From positions 1-36,605 of the forward strand of contig NZ_FLUY01000704.1 in NCBI RefSeq assembly GCF_900092655.1: a stretch of DNA of 36,605 bases. The letters are read 5' to 3'. Below are positions 16,701 to 24,296 of the stretch, piece after piece. How positions within the stretch are numbered: position 1 is the first letter of the stretch; each line of letters begins with the position of its first letter. The notes below the pieces were generated by a model. That model worked only from the letters and a program-made list of their open reading frames with translations. It was not told the origin of the DNA and did not search any database. This stretch comes from Candidatus Thiosymbion oneisti. Lineage in GTDB: Bacteria > Pseudomonadota > Gammaproteobacteria > Chromatiales > Chromatiaceae. A program made the position numbers and the translations under genes.

Positions 16701-17096
16701 ATGAACAAAATACGTCTTCCGGTGGTGTTGATCCTCCTTTTCATCGGCTGCGTCAGCACGGCGACAAAGGCAGCAGAGGGGACACAAGTCAAGCATATTG
16801 TCTTGTGCTGGCTCAAGGAATCCGGCAATCCTGCCCATCGGCACAAGATTATCGAGACATCGCGTTCATTCCGCAAGATCCCACGTGTCCTAAAGGTAAG
16901 TGCCGGCGAGGTGATTCCGAGTGATAGAGAAATTGTCGATGACAGCTTTGATGTCGCTATCATGCTCACTTTCGCCAACACGGATGATATGAACGCCTAT
17001 CTGGAGCACCCCTTGCACAAGGATGCTGTCCAAAAGGTCCTTCTGCCTCTGGTCAGGAAGATCGTGGTGTATGACTATACGGAGGTAGTGTTCTAA
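16701..17096 (+). CDS. exported Dabb (stress-responsive alpha/beta barrel) domain protein
   Basis: A 131-residue protein. The N-terminal hydrophobic segment MNKIRLPVVLILLFIGC ends in a possible lipobox (FIGC, imperfect), otherwise cut near KAAEG. The mature part is a single Dabb dimeric ferredoxin-like domain: VKHIVLCWLKESGNP, SFRKIPRVLKVSAGEVIPS, DVAIMLTFANTDDMNAYLEHPLHKDAV and a closing IVVYDYTEVVF. These are the standard Dabb landmarks. Dabb proteins bind or convert small aromatic or polyketide-like molecules; the substrate here is unknown. It begins 11 bases after the attC-like site, so it could be a neighbouring cassette or the chromosomal flank. No attC-like fold follows it, and GC is closer to the genome. 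Confidence 0.8.
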   Translation: MNKIRLPVVLILLFIGCVSTATKAAEGTQVKHIVLCWLKESGNPAHRHKIIETSRSFRKIPRVLKVSAGEVIPSDREIVDDSFDVAIMLTFANTDDMNAYLEHPLHKDAVQKVLLPLVRKIVVYDYTEVVF

Positions 17097-17162
17097 CTCC
17101 GTTGCTACCGAATCGGAGAACCTTCTCTCTGGCTTCTACACTCCAGCGTAGGAGCAAATCCA

Positions 17163-17212
17163 GACGCTCCAGCGTCATGAAAAACCTTGGCCGCTGGAGC
17201 GTGGGAACGAGC
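17163..17212. repeat. GCTCCAGCG-type palindromic repeat
   Basis: GACGCTCCAGCGTC (17163-17176) is close to a palindrome and is followed by CGCTGGAGCGTGGGAACGAG (17192-17211). The same words recur several times at 36465-36605, also with GCTCGTTCCCACGCTCCAGC, so this is a dispersed repeat family. Confidence 0.65.
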
Positions 17213-17310
17213 CGACAAAACCATTAACTCGGATAGCTGTCAAGTCTCCCCGCTTTTAGCTGCCGGCTATGGCAAGTGTTGGATTCACAGAAGAAATAAG
17301 ACGAATTCGA

Positions 17311-17682
17311 ATGATTGGATTGCTGACTATAATAAAAACAAACTGGCTTGCTTTCACACTGTTTACTCTTGTAGTCATAACGTTTTTATCTCTCTGGCCA
17401 CTCGATGAATTACCATCAGTACCGGGAACCGATAAAGCCCATCACATAATAGCTTATGCGATATTGGTGTTACCGACAGCATTACGTAAACCAAACAGAT
17501 GGCTATTATTCGCTTTGTTTTTTATAGCCCACGGTGGTGCGATTGAATTATTGCAGCCGTACGTAAATCGTTATGGAGAATGGTTGGATATGCTTGCAAA
17601 TACCGCAGGTGTAGTTTGTGGCTTTATTATCGCAGAGATTGTTAATTTCTTTTTCCCTGTCATTCCAAACCGTTCCAGGTAA
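17311..17682 (+). CDS. VanZ family integral membrane protein
   Basis: A 123-residue protein with three to four TM helices. It carries the VanZ-like pattern: W.LDELPSVPGTDKAHHIIAYAILVLP, an AHGGAIELLQPYVNRYGEWLDMLANTAGV segment (the conserved G..iE..Q....R..e..D...N..G signature), and a final helix FIIAEIVNFFF. VanZ proteins are small membrane proteins, first linked to teicoplanin resistance, whose role outside Gram-positives is unclear. I took the ATG at 17311 (MIGLLTIIKTNW) as start; an in-frame ATG at 17269 would add 14 residues, and neither has a strong ribosome binding site. It is AT-richer than the maf gene that follows. The region just after its stop carries a repeat-like AATCTGTGAAAATCTGCGTG. 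Confidence 0.8.
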   Translation: MIGLLTIIKTNWLAFTLFTLVVITFLSLWPLDELPSVPGTDKAHHIIAYAILVLPTALRKPNRWLLFALFFIAHGGAIELLQPYVNRYGEWLDMLANTAGVVCGFIIAEIVNFFFPVIPNRSR

Positions 17683-17754
17683 TGGCTGTGAAAAATCCAA
17701 CAATCTGTGAAAATCTGCGTGATCTGCGGATTAAATACGCGTTTGCTTTGCATC

Positions 17755-18357
17755 ATGCCCTATCCACCACTAATTCTAGCCTCCAGCTCCCCCTTTCGCC
17801 GCGCCCTGCTGGAACGTCTAGGGATACCCTTCACCACCGCCGTGCCCGATGTGGACGAGACCAGGCGACCGGATGAGTCTCCCCAGGAGCTGGTGGTGCG
17901 GCTGGCGGAGGCAAAGGCAAGGGCGGTAGCCGAGGATCATCCGAACGCCCTCATCATCGGCTCGGATCAGGTGGCTTACCTGGACGGTGCAGTAATCGGC
18001 AAACCGGGGAACCGCGCCCAGGCCATCGCCCAGCTCACCCGCGCATCCGCACGCCAAGTCGCCTTCTACACGGGCCTGTGCCTGCTCAATACCGCTACCG
18101 GACGCACACAGCTCTGCTGCGAGCCCTTCCGGGTCCATTTCCGGCAGCTGTCGCGTGCCCGTATCGAGGCCTATATCGATCGCGAGCGGCCCTTCAACTG
18201 CGCCGGGAGCTTCCGATCCGAGGGCCTCGGCATCGTGCTGTTCGAGCGCCTCGAGGGCGAGGACCCGAACGCACTCGTGGGTCTACCCTTGATCCGGTTG
18301 ATCTCCATGTTGGAATCGGAGGGAATCGATCCCCTGGAGTCCTTGAGAGATACCTGA
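17755..18357 (+). CDS. yceF: Maf family nucleotide pyrophosphatase, YceF-type
   Basis: A 200-residue enzyme of the Maf/HAM1 fold that hydrolyses non-canonical nucleotides; the YceF branch prefers 7-methyl-GTP. Landmarks are [21 protein letters not shown] at the N-terminus, the [24 protein letters not shown] segment, [19 protein letters not shown] with Asp71, and [31 protein letters not shown] near the C-terminus. The R-RPDE spacing and the GSFRSEGLG segment fit the YceF rather than the YhdE subgroup. The start at 17755 (MPYPPLIL) is family-typical. In many gammaproteobacteria this gene sits next to sppA and a HAD gene ahead of yceD-rpmF-plsX. Here sppA is only 1.6 kb away but on the opposite strand, so the neighbourhood seems rearranged. 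Confidence 0.9.
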   Translation: MPYPPLILASSSPFRRALLERLGIPFTTAVPDVDETRRPDESPQELVVRLAEAKARAVAEDHPNALIIGSDQVAYLDGAVIGKPGNRAQAIAQLTRASARQVAFYTGLCLLNTATGRTQLCCEPFRVHFRQLSRARIEAYIDRERPFNCAGSFRSEGLGIVLFERLEGEDPNALVGLPLIRLISMLESEGIDPLESLRDT

Positions 18358-18409
18358 TGGGTGCAATCCTGAATCATTCGGCGTTGCCGGGAAGGATGGT
18401 GTCTAATGG

Positions 18410-18488
18410 ACAGTATTTACAGGATTACCCAAGATTTACAGGATTTTTTTATTTAATGAAGGCATTCTGTGAATCCTGTAAATCCTGT
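18410..18488. repeat. ACAGGATTTACAGGATT inverted repeat element
   Basis: ACAGTATTTACAGGATT (18410-18426) and AATCCTGTAAATCCTGT (18472-18488) are inverted repeats matching at 16 of 17 positions, with another ATTTACAGGATT at 18434-18445. The 79-base unit lies between the convergent maf and channel-like genes. It looks like a miniature element or REP unit. Confidence 0.6.
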
Positions 18489-18532
18489 ACTATTTAAGGA
18501 TCTTGCATGGCGGCAAGCAGCAATATCACACC

Positions 18533-19699
18533 CTACAGAATTAACCAGGTTGGTATTACCAACATCCAAAGGAGTACCGGCCAGTACAACAGCTTAGGAA
18601 TCAAATTATCTCGGTAACGGATGATGTCCGTATAGCGGGATCTTCCCAACACGAAAATGAATGTATTCGCAAGGGATAAGAATATCTTCAGATACATTAT
18701 CAGGTAAAAATATTCCATGTATACCAAGCCTGAGCCGGCAAACTGGCTCCTTACCTGAACATGAGCAAGCAATATGATAAAGAGGACTGCCGAATAGGTA
18801 GCAATTGCACCGGTTACACTGAACCCAATATGCTCAGCTAGATCTTTTTTTCTCGACACAGCAAGCAGTTGTGCGAAAAGTAGTAACGCCACGATAAAAA
18901 GCGGGACCAAATTGATGATAAACGCATCGATGAATTTTCGATGAATCCTGATATTAAAAAAAAGATCAATGAACAAATAATCTTCAGCACTGGTGGACGA
19001 TTCGGGATCCGGCCCATAATATCCGAAATTCGTATCATAAGGTATTTCCTTATAACTGAAGAATGTTTCATCGACATTCCATTCACCATGCACCATTTCA
19101 AAATCCAATCCGAAGGTGCGCTTATTCGTCTTTTTATATGCACCAAAGTCCGGGGTTAGAAGGATGTCATTTGAGGTCTGCTTCGACCAGAGCCGCAGCC
19201 AGACTGTTACCGTATCGAGTGGATAGTGTGAATAATCGAAGGATTGCCGGACAGTTACATCGAAATACCATCCCACCAAATCGTATTGAATGCCATCCCG
19301 TTTTATGGGTAACTCATAAGATTTGGTTAAAAGAGTGTCTGCTGAGTTTACCTGTTCCGCAAAGACGATACCTTTTTCGAAGTCCTTTGGGAAATCATTG
19401 GGATATGTTTGCCAGACAAAACCCGTAACATTCACATCAGTGGCAGTAACGAATGCCAGTGACTGTATGAAAAAAGCCGTTGGTATTGGATAGGGCCTAT
19501 GCCCGGTCTTAAATTGGGCAACGTCATGACGGTGTCGATGGGATTGGAGGAAACCTTCTAATTGCGATTTATTGCGAATTATATGTGCATTTCCCTCATA
19601 CGGATGGGAGTGGTTCGACCACTTATAAGTCATCACAGCAACAGCCATTACTGAAACGAGAAAAGATAAAATCCATAAACGTATAATATGCTTTTCCAT
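18533..19699 (-). CDS. divergent pentameric ligand-gated ion channel-like membrane protein
   Basis: A 388-residue protein. It has an N-terminal hydrophobic segment (7-25) and then a beta-rich extracytoplasmic domain of about 220 residues. The domain includes VNVTGFVWQTYP (90-100), DVTVRQSFDYSHYPLDTVTVWLRLW (147-171) and LFFNIRIHRKF just before the membrane. Four C-terminal helices lie at about 258-280 (with a Pro in FIINLVPLFIVALLL), 291-312, 327-350 and 370-388. This order, the YPLD turn and the Pro in the first helix of the bundle match prokaryotic pLGICs. There is no cysteine in the whole protein, as bacterial members lack the Cys-loop disulfide. The extra N-terminal helix may be an uncleaved signal anchor. 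The gene is rather AT-rich and stands alone. The assignment is by pattern; a generic membrane sensor is the alternative. Confidence 0.55.
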   Translation of the reverse strand: MEKHIIRLWILSFLVSVMAVAVMTYKWSNHSHPYEGNAHIIRNKSQLEGFLQSHRHRHDVAQFKTGHRPYPIPTAFFIQSLAFVTATDVNVTGFVWQTYPNDFPKDFEKGIVFAEQVNSADTLLTKSYELPIKRDGIQYDLVGWYFDVTVRQSFDYSHYPLDTVTVWLRLWSKQTSNDILLTPDFGAYKKTNKRTFGLDFEMVHGEWNVDETFFSYKEIPYDTNFGYYGPDPESSTSAEDYLFIDLFFNIRIHRKFIDAFIINLVPLFIVALLLFAQLLAVSRKKDLAEHIGFSVTGAIATYSAVLFIILLAHVQVRSQFAGSGLVYMEYFYLIMYLKIFLSLANTFIFVLGRSRYTDIIRYRDNLIPKLLYWPVLLWMLVIPTWLIL

Positions 19700-19731
19700 T
19701 CTCCAATTCCCTTAATTGTCAAATCCTGCGA

Positions 19732-19875
19732 GATTACAGACCAATGCCATTAAGTTAAGCATCACCGGCGCCGTTCGTGATTGATTGAGCGCTGCTTTTC
19801 GTCGTCCTCTCCCCAACCCCTCTCCCGCCGGGAGAGGGGCTTTGAGGCTTAACTTAACGGCATTGGATTACAGAC
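19732..19875. mobile_element. 124-bp MITE with 19-bp inverted ends and 10-bp target duplication
   Basis: The element spans 19742-19865. Its ends CAATGCCATTAAGTTAAGC and GCTTAACTTAACGGCATTG are inverted repeats matching at 18 of 19 positions. GATTACAGAC is present directly outside both ends (19732-19741 and 19866-19875), a perfect 10-bp target duplication. It carries no gene, only an inner hairpin, CCCCTCTCCC/GGGAGAGGGG, at about 19816-19839. A related single end lies at 2959-2976. It is a non-autonomous element; no matching transposase is seen in the window. Confidence 0.8.
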
Positions 19876-19966
19876 TGGTATATAGTTTCAGATAATCCTG
19901 AACTGTTTGGCACAGCCTGGAGGACCGGACTCGCGAAACTTCAGACCCACCAGCGGCGGGTAAACT

Positions 19967-20953
19967 TCAGCGCACGATCGGGTAACCGTCGGCCCCACTC
20001 AAGCGCATCAGGGATGCGGCGATTGCGGCGCCGAGGCGATCCGCCAGGTGTTCGAGCAGGTCCTTCTTGGTGCTGTACTTGACGATCTTCTCCGCTCCGA
20101 TCAGCTCGCGTGCCACATAACTGCTGCTGCCGAGCCCGTCGGCCAGACCAAGCGCCACGCTCTCTTCGCCACTCCAGAAGAGGCCGCTGAAGAGCGCATC
20201 ACCCCCCTTGAGGTGCTCGCCCCTACCCGCGCGCACGACCTCGATGAACTGCCGGTGCAGCTGGTCGAGGACCCCCTGGAGGAATGCGCGCTGTTCCTCA
20301 TGCAGGGGCGAGAAGGGATCCAGGATTCCTTTATTTTGGCCCGCCGTCAGTAGGCGGCGCTCGATGCCCAGCTCCCGGAGGGCCTCGACGAAGCCGAAGG
20401 CATCAATGCGCACACCGATGGAGCCGATCAGGCTCGCCTTGTCCACATAGATGGCGTCGGCGGCAACAGCGATATAGTAGCCGCCCGAAGCACACAGATC
20501 CGCCGCCACCGCGTAGACCGGGGTGTCCGGATGCTGCTTGCGCAGCCGCCGGATCTCGTCGTTGATGTAACCGGCCTGCACTGGGCTGCCCCCAGGGCTG
20601 TTGATGCGCAGGATGATGCCCTTGGTGTTGTCGTCCTCATAGGCCCTACGCAAGGCCTTGATGATGCGATCCGCGCTGGCACCGGTCTCCGGGGCGATGA
20701 GGCCCTTCACCTCCACCAGTGCCGTATGCTCCTCACCGGGGGCAACGTGGGTGATGAAGTCGTCGGGCCAGAACAGCACCAGCAAGGCAATCAGGTAGGC
20801 GAAGGTCAAGAGCTTGAAAACGACACCCCAGCGGCGGCTTCGCCGCTGCTCCTCGAGGTGGTCCAGCACCACCCGATTCACCAACGCCTGTTCCCAACCT
20901 TCGTCCCCCGGGGCGGGCATGGCCTCCCGCCGTTTCCAGAACCGCCAGCTCAT
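19967..20953 (-). CDS. sppA: membrane-anchored S49 signal peptide peptidase
   Basis: A 328-residue serine protease of the short (about 36 kDa) SppA/SohB type that degrades cleaved signal peptides and misfolded envelope proteins. A cytoplasmic N-terminus precedes one TM helix (about 43-62, WGVVFKLLTFAYLIALLVLF), so the catalytic part faces the periplasm. The motifs GIILRINSPGGSPVQAGYI, ADLCASGGYYIAVAAD with Ser156, IYVDKASLIGSIGV and TAGQNKGILDPFSPL with candidate general base Lys208 are all intact. The first bases overlap the last four of the HAD gene (ATGA), so the two are translationally coupled. This sppA-HAD pair normally neighbours maf and rluC in gammaproteobacteria. Confidence 0.92.
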   Translation of the reverse strand: MSWRFWKRREAMPAPGDEGWEQALVNRVVLDHLEEQRRSRRWGVVFKLLTFAYLIALLVLFWPDDFITHVAPGEEHTALVEVKGLIAPETGASADRIIKALRRAYEDDNTKGIILRINSPGGSPVQAGYINDEIRRLRKQHPDTPVYAVAADLCASGGYYIAVAADAIYVDKASLIGSIGVRIDAFGFVEALRELGIERRLLTAGQNKGILDPFSPLHEEQRAFLQGVLDQLHRQFIEVVRAGRGEHLKGGDALFSGLFWSGEESVALGLADGLGSSSYVARELIGAEKIVKYSTKKDLLEHLADRLGAAIAASLMRLSGADGYPIVR

Positions 20954-21615
20954 ACCACCTCCTCCCGCTCGAACCAGGATCGCAGCTCAGGGAGCGTCTC
21001 CAAACAATCCAAGGGCCGTTGCGCGAGCAATCGCCCCCGTTCGTGAACCCCATAGCAGACTGCCAAGGCACTGGTACCGGCATTGCGTGCCATCTGCATA
21101 TCGTATTCGGTATCCCCGACCATCAGGGTCTCCGCACCGGTCACCCCGAGCTCGTCCATGATCTGCAACAGCATCTCCGGATGGGGCTTGGAGCAAGCCT
21201 CATCGGCGCAGCGGGTAGCGTGAAAACGGTCGGCAAGACCCGTATCGCCGAGGATGGGATCAAAGCCCCAGCGGCTCTTGCCGGTGGCCACGGCCAACAG
21301 ATAATCCCTTTGCAACAACCAGTCCACCAGCTCCTGAGCGCCGGGGAACAGGGGCGAGGGAGGTCCATCAGCGCCACCGTCATGGTAGTGGAACCGATAG
21401 CGGTCGGTGACTCGGCTGCGCTGGGTATCATCGGCCTCGGGCCAAAGTCTGACCATGGCATCAGCGAGGCTAATCCCAATGATATCGCGCGCGGCCTCGT
21501 GGCTGGGCGGTTGCTTACCCATGTCGGTGAAGGCCGCCTGGATAGAGGCCACGATCTTGGCCTCCGAATCCATGAGGGTCCCGTCCCAGTCGAATACGAT
21601 CAACTTGAAGTCCAT
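20950..21615 (-). CDS. HAD-superfamily (Gph-like) hydrolase
   Basis: A 221-residue phosphatase of HAD subfamily IA. Motif I is IVFDWDGTLMDS (nucleophile Asp9, Asp11), with a helical cap at about 20-95. Motif II is VATGKSRWG, motif III is the Lys of CSKPHPEM, and motif IV is GDTEYDMQMARNAG. This is the phosphoglycolate phosphatase-like set, but the substrate is not predictable; genes of this type are regularly found beside rluC and sppA. The start ATG at 21615 lies only two bases from the end of an IS1-like remnant (21618-22073). The normal upstream sequence and ribosome binding site have therefore been replaced, and no Shine-Dalgarno is visible. A promoter inside the remnant (21673-21700) points at it. 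Confidence 0.88.
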   Translation of the reverse strand: MDFKLIVFDWDGTLMDSEAKIVASIQAAFTDMGKQPPSHEAARDIIGISLADAMVRLWPEADDTQRSRVTDRYRFHYHDGGADGPPSPLFPGAQELVDWLLQRDYLLAVATGKSRWGFDPILGDTGLADRFHATRCADEACSKPHPEMLLQIMDELGVTGAETLMVGDTEYDMQMARNAGTSALAVCYGVHERGRLLAQRPLDCLETLPELRSWFEREEVV

Positions 21616-21672
21616 TGGGTGGTGGCTAATTCTTAAATGATGGCATAGTCAACTGGCTGGCAAGAGATCCGT

Positions 21673-21700
21673 ATTATAGCGGTGCAGGAAGAGCTTTAAA
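21673..21700 (-). promoter_or_regulatory. candidate outward promoter in the IS remnant
   Basis: On the minus strand TTTAAA (21700-21695) lies 16 bases before a perfect TATAAT (21678-21673), pointing at the HAD-sppA pair. The predicted start of transcription is near 21666, about 50 bases before the HAD start codon. It could replace the native promoter lost at the IS junction. Confidence 0.5.
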
Positions 21701-21706
21701 CAGACC

Positions 21707-22003
21707 TCATGCATAATGATGCATTTGGAGAAAGAGAGCGTTTTTTCCTTTTAACCAAGCACGCAATGTTTGGCGACAGATCCCATGACTCCTTTCGATC
21801 CCACGCATGCTTGATCGTTCTTGATAAGCTTTTATAATGAGGTCTTTCGCTTCCTCTGTATAACATACTTGGGGTTCAAGCACACCATAGGCCCCACAGG
21901 TTTTACAATGATATTGCTGGTTGCCGCATGCATTGATGCCATTTTTTCTCAGTTCGTTGCTGTGACATTTGCGGCATGTGTGCATTTTTGTTCCAATAAT
22001 CAT
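21707..22003 (-). pseudogene. InsA-like IS1 transposase subunit, orphan
   Basis: A 98-residue frame with the InsA architecture: a zinc ribbon (C-R-K-C at about 9-12 and C-K-T-C at about 33-36) and then a helix-turn-helix (AKDLIIKAYQERSSMRGIERSHGICRQTLRAWLKG). The InsA part of IS1 binds the ends and needs fusion by frameshift to InsB, which holds the DDE catalytic site. InsB is absent, and the last residues (NALFLQMHHYA) look like read-through into the deletion junction. Alone, InsA acts as an inhibitor and repressor in IS1. A TATAAT (22050-22045) near the right end could drive it. Confidence 0.75.
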
Positions 22004-22061
22004 AACTGAAAACTCCTTGGTTAAATTTACAAATGGATCACTATATTATATCATTTAATAA

Positions 22062-22634
22062 TTAGCCACCACCGTCGGCGGTCTGGCGTTCCCGACAATA
22101 GACCAAGGGACGGATGACACGGATGTCTCCCTTATCGTTCAGATACCGCGCCTTCATGGTCCGCAGTTGCCCACTGTGGAAGAAGGATAGCAGCAGACTC
22201 TCGGCCAGATCGTCCAGGTGCTGAGCCAGGGCCAGCACCCCGTAGCCCTCGCGCCGGCAGGTGCCGTACATGATGCCCCGCTTCATGCGGGCACAGTAGG
22301 CACAGAAGGAACCCCCGTCCATCCGTTCCCTGGTCTGCTCCAGGATGGGATGTTGCTCATAGAACCAGGTCACGCCCAGGCGGTCGTAGTAGGCTGTGAG
22401 CGGGCCGGGGTCGAATCCGGGTATCTGCAGATCGACTGTGACCACCCCGAGCGCAAAACGCACCGGGGCATAGGTCCGCAGGTGGCGCAAAACAGCGAGC
22501 AGCGACAGTGAGTCCTTGCCGCCGGAGACGCCGAGCAGGATGCGGTCGCCGTCGCGGATCATGGCGTACTCGGCAATGGCCCTCCCCACCCGGCTCAGGA
22601 GTGACCTGGGCGGTTGGATGCCGGGCCGGCTCAT
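22062..22634 (-). pseudogene. ttcA-like PP-loop tRNA thiolase, truncated by the IS1 end
   Basis: A 190-residue frame with the PP-loop ATP-pyrophosphatase motif SGGKDS (about 37-42) and a first Cys pair in GGSFCAYCARMKRGIMY, followed by LALAQHLDDLAESLLLSFFHSGQ and IRPLVYCRERQTAD. This is the TtcA family, which 2-thiolates cytidine 32 of tRNA with an iron-sulfur cluster; the exact subgroup may be TtcA-like rather than TtcA. The family goes on for another 60-100 residues containing the last cluster Cys. Here codons GGT GGT GGC TAA from the IS terminus end the protein directly after ADxGGG. No C-terminal remainder lies beyond the IS remnant. It is probably nonfunctional. Confidence 0.85.
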
Positions 22635-22730
22635 GGACCCGGCGGCCGGTCCGACACCGACACCGAACAGCCTGGAACGGCTATACTTGCGACATCATTC
22701 GCTTGGGCATCAACCAGCATGGAGTTCATT

Positions 22731-23666
22731 ATGCAAGAAATCGTCGTTATCGGCATCGTCGTGCTCGCGGTCGTCATCATCGTCCTGGGCGTCAAACAGG
22801 TCTCTCAGGGCTCCGAATACACGGTCGAGCGGCTGGGACGCTACACCCGCACCCTGACGCCTGGGCTACACGCCATCATTCCTATCATCGACCGGGTCGG
22901 CTCCGAGCAGAATATGATGGAGCAGGTACTCGACGTCCCGTCCCAGGAGATAATCACCAAGGACAACGCCATGGTCACGGTGGACGGAGTGGTCTTCTTC
23001 CAAGTCCTGGACGCGGCCAAGGCGGCCTACGAGATCACCGGTCTCAAGCACGCCATCCTCAATCTGACCATGACCAACATCCGCACCGTCATGGGCTCCA
23101 TGGATCTGGACGAGCTGCTGTCCCAACGCGACAAGATCAACACCCGGTTGTTGACGGTGGTGGACGATGCCACCACGCCCTGGGGCGTGAAGGTGACCCG
23201 CATCGAGATCAAAGACATCTCCCCGCCCCGGGATCTGGTGGACGCCATGGCGCGCCAGATGAAGGCCGAGCGCGACAAGCGGGCTTCCATCCTGGAGGCC
23301 GAGGGTTCGCGCCAGGCAGCGATCCTCACGGCCGAAGGTGAGAAACGGGCGGCGATTCTGGCGGCTGAGGGCGAGCGGGAGGCGGCCTTCCGCGAGGCGG
23401 AGGCCCGGGAGCGCCTGGCCGAGGCGGAGGCCAAGGCGACCACGGTGGTCTCAGCGGCCATTGCCAAAGGCGATGTCAATGCCATCAACTACTTCGTCGC
23501 CCAGAAATACACCGAGGCCCTGCAGCAGATCGGCAGCGCCGAGAACCAGAAGGTCGTCATGCTGCCGTTGGAAGCATCCAGCCTGATCGGCTCCCTGGCC
23601 GGCATCGGAGAGATCGCCCGCGCGGCCCTCCAGCGCCCCGGCGGAAAGCCATCGGTACCGGAATGA
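22731..23666 (+). CDS. SPFH/band 7 membrane protein, QmcA-like
   Basis: A 311-residue protein. One N-terminal TM helix (about 3-21, EIVVIGIVVLAVVIIVLGV) is followed by an SPFH domain (VSQGSEYTVERLGRYTRTLTPGLH, then LDVPSQEIITKDNAMVTVDGVVFFQV, RTVMGSMDLDELLSQRDKIN and WGVKVTRIEIKDISPP). A long Ala/Glu-rich coiled coil occupies about 190-255 (repeats of AEGEKRAAILAAEGE). This is the stomatin/QmcA type, which forms oligomeric membrane rings and often works with a NfeD partner and FtsH. The start at 22731 has GGAG six bases upstream. The nfeD gene follows 6 bp downstream, so the pair is an operon. Confidence 0.92.
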   Translation: MQEIVVIGIVVLAVVIIVLGVKQVSQGSEYTVERLGRYTRTLTPGLHAIIPIIDRVGSEQNMMEQVLDVPSQEIITKDNAMVTVDGVVFFQVLDAAKAAYEITGLKHAILNLTMTNIRTVMGSMDLDELLSQRDKINTRLLTVVDDATTPWGVKVTRIEIKDISPPRDLVDAMARQMKAERDKRASILEAEGSRQAAILTAEGEKRAAILAAEGEREAAFREAEARERLAEAEAKATTVVSAAIAKGDVNAINYFVAQKYTEALQQIGSAENQKVVMLPLEASSLIGSLAGIGEIARAALQRPGGKPSVPE

Positions 23667-23672
23667 GCCGGC

Positions 23673-24149
23673 ATGAACACGGGCTGGATCACCATGGTCG
23701 GTCCCTGGCACTGGGTCCTGGTCGCCATCGTCCTGCTCATTTTGGAGGCCTTCTCACCCGCGGCCTTCTTCCTATGGCTGGCGATCGCGGCTGGAACCGT
23801 GGGGCTGGTGCTGGCGGTCTTTCCGGCGCTGGACTGGCAGGTCCAACTGGTGCTGTTCGGCGTCTTCAGCATACTGAGCCTGATCCTCGGTCGGCGCTAC
23901 CTCAAACGCCATCCCATCGCCACCGACACGCCCACCCTCAACAAGCGCGGGCACCAATACATCGGACGGATCTTCACCCTGGACCAACCCATCGTGAACA
24001 GTACCGGAAAGCTGCGGGTAGACGACACCATCTGGAAGATCAGCGGACCTGATTCTGGCGAGGGGACCCAAATGCGGGTGACGGATGTCGATGGTGTGGT
24101 GTTACTCGTAACCCCTGTGGACGAGGATTCGCGGTCCGCAGCCTCCTGA
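23673..24149 (+). CDS. NfeD family membrane protein
   Basis: A 158-residue protein with two or three TM helices (about 14-32, 36-52 and 59-74) and a C-terminal soluble OB-fold (about 85-150, RGHQYIGRIFTLDQPIVNSTGKLRVDDTIWKISGPD then GTQMRVTDVDGVVLLVTPV). This is the short NfeD form (YbbJ/YbbK-like) that pairs with SPFH proteins. It has no ClpP-like protease domain. It follows the QmcA-like gene after six bases. Confidence 0.9.
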   Translation: MNTGWITMVGPWHWVLVAIVLLILEAFSPAAFFLWLAIAAGTVGLVLAVFPALDWQVQLVLFGVFSILSLILGRRYLKRHPIATDTPTLNKRGHQYIGRIFTLDQPIVNSTGKLRVDDTIWKISGPDSGEGTQMRVTDVDGVVLLVTPVDEDSRSAAS

Positions 24150-24296
24150 TCCCGCAAAGGCAACCAGCGCCTAATCCGTTCTTTTCCTGGCAGTGCTTAA
24201 CATATAGTGGTCGTGTAGTTCTTCCAGCGGGGAAGAAAAAGGTTCAACTAAAATCAGTGTATTAGTTTCTAGACAGCCTCTCAGGCACAGCCTAAC

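Larger units (their letters stand above)
21618..22073 (-). mobile_element. internally deleted IS1-family element
   Basis: The 456-bp element is bounded by inverted ends that share GGTGGTGGCTAATT (21618-21631 and 22060-22073) and continue with TTAAATGAT after one mismatch. It contains only an InsA-like gene; the insB catalytic region is missing, and the usual IS1 size is about 770 bp. No matching target duplication is visible outside the ends. The left edge touches the start codon of the HAD gene and the right edge cuts a ttcA-like gene. That is what remains when a deletion or recombination through the element joins two formerly separate places. Confidence 0.8.
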
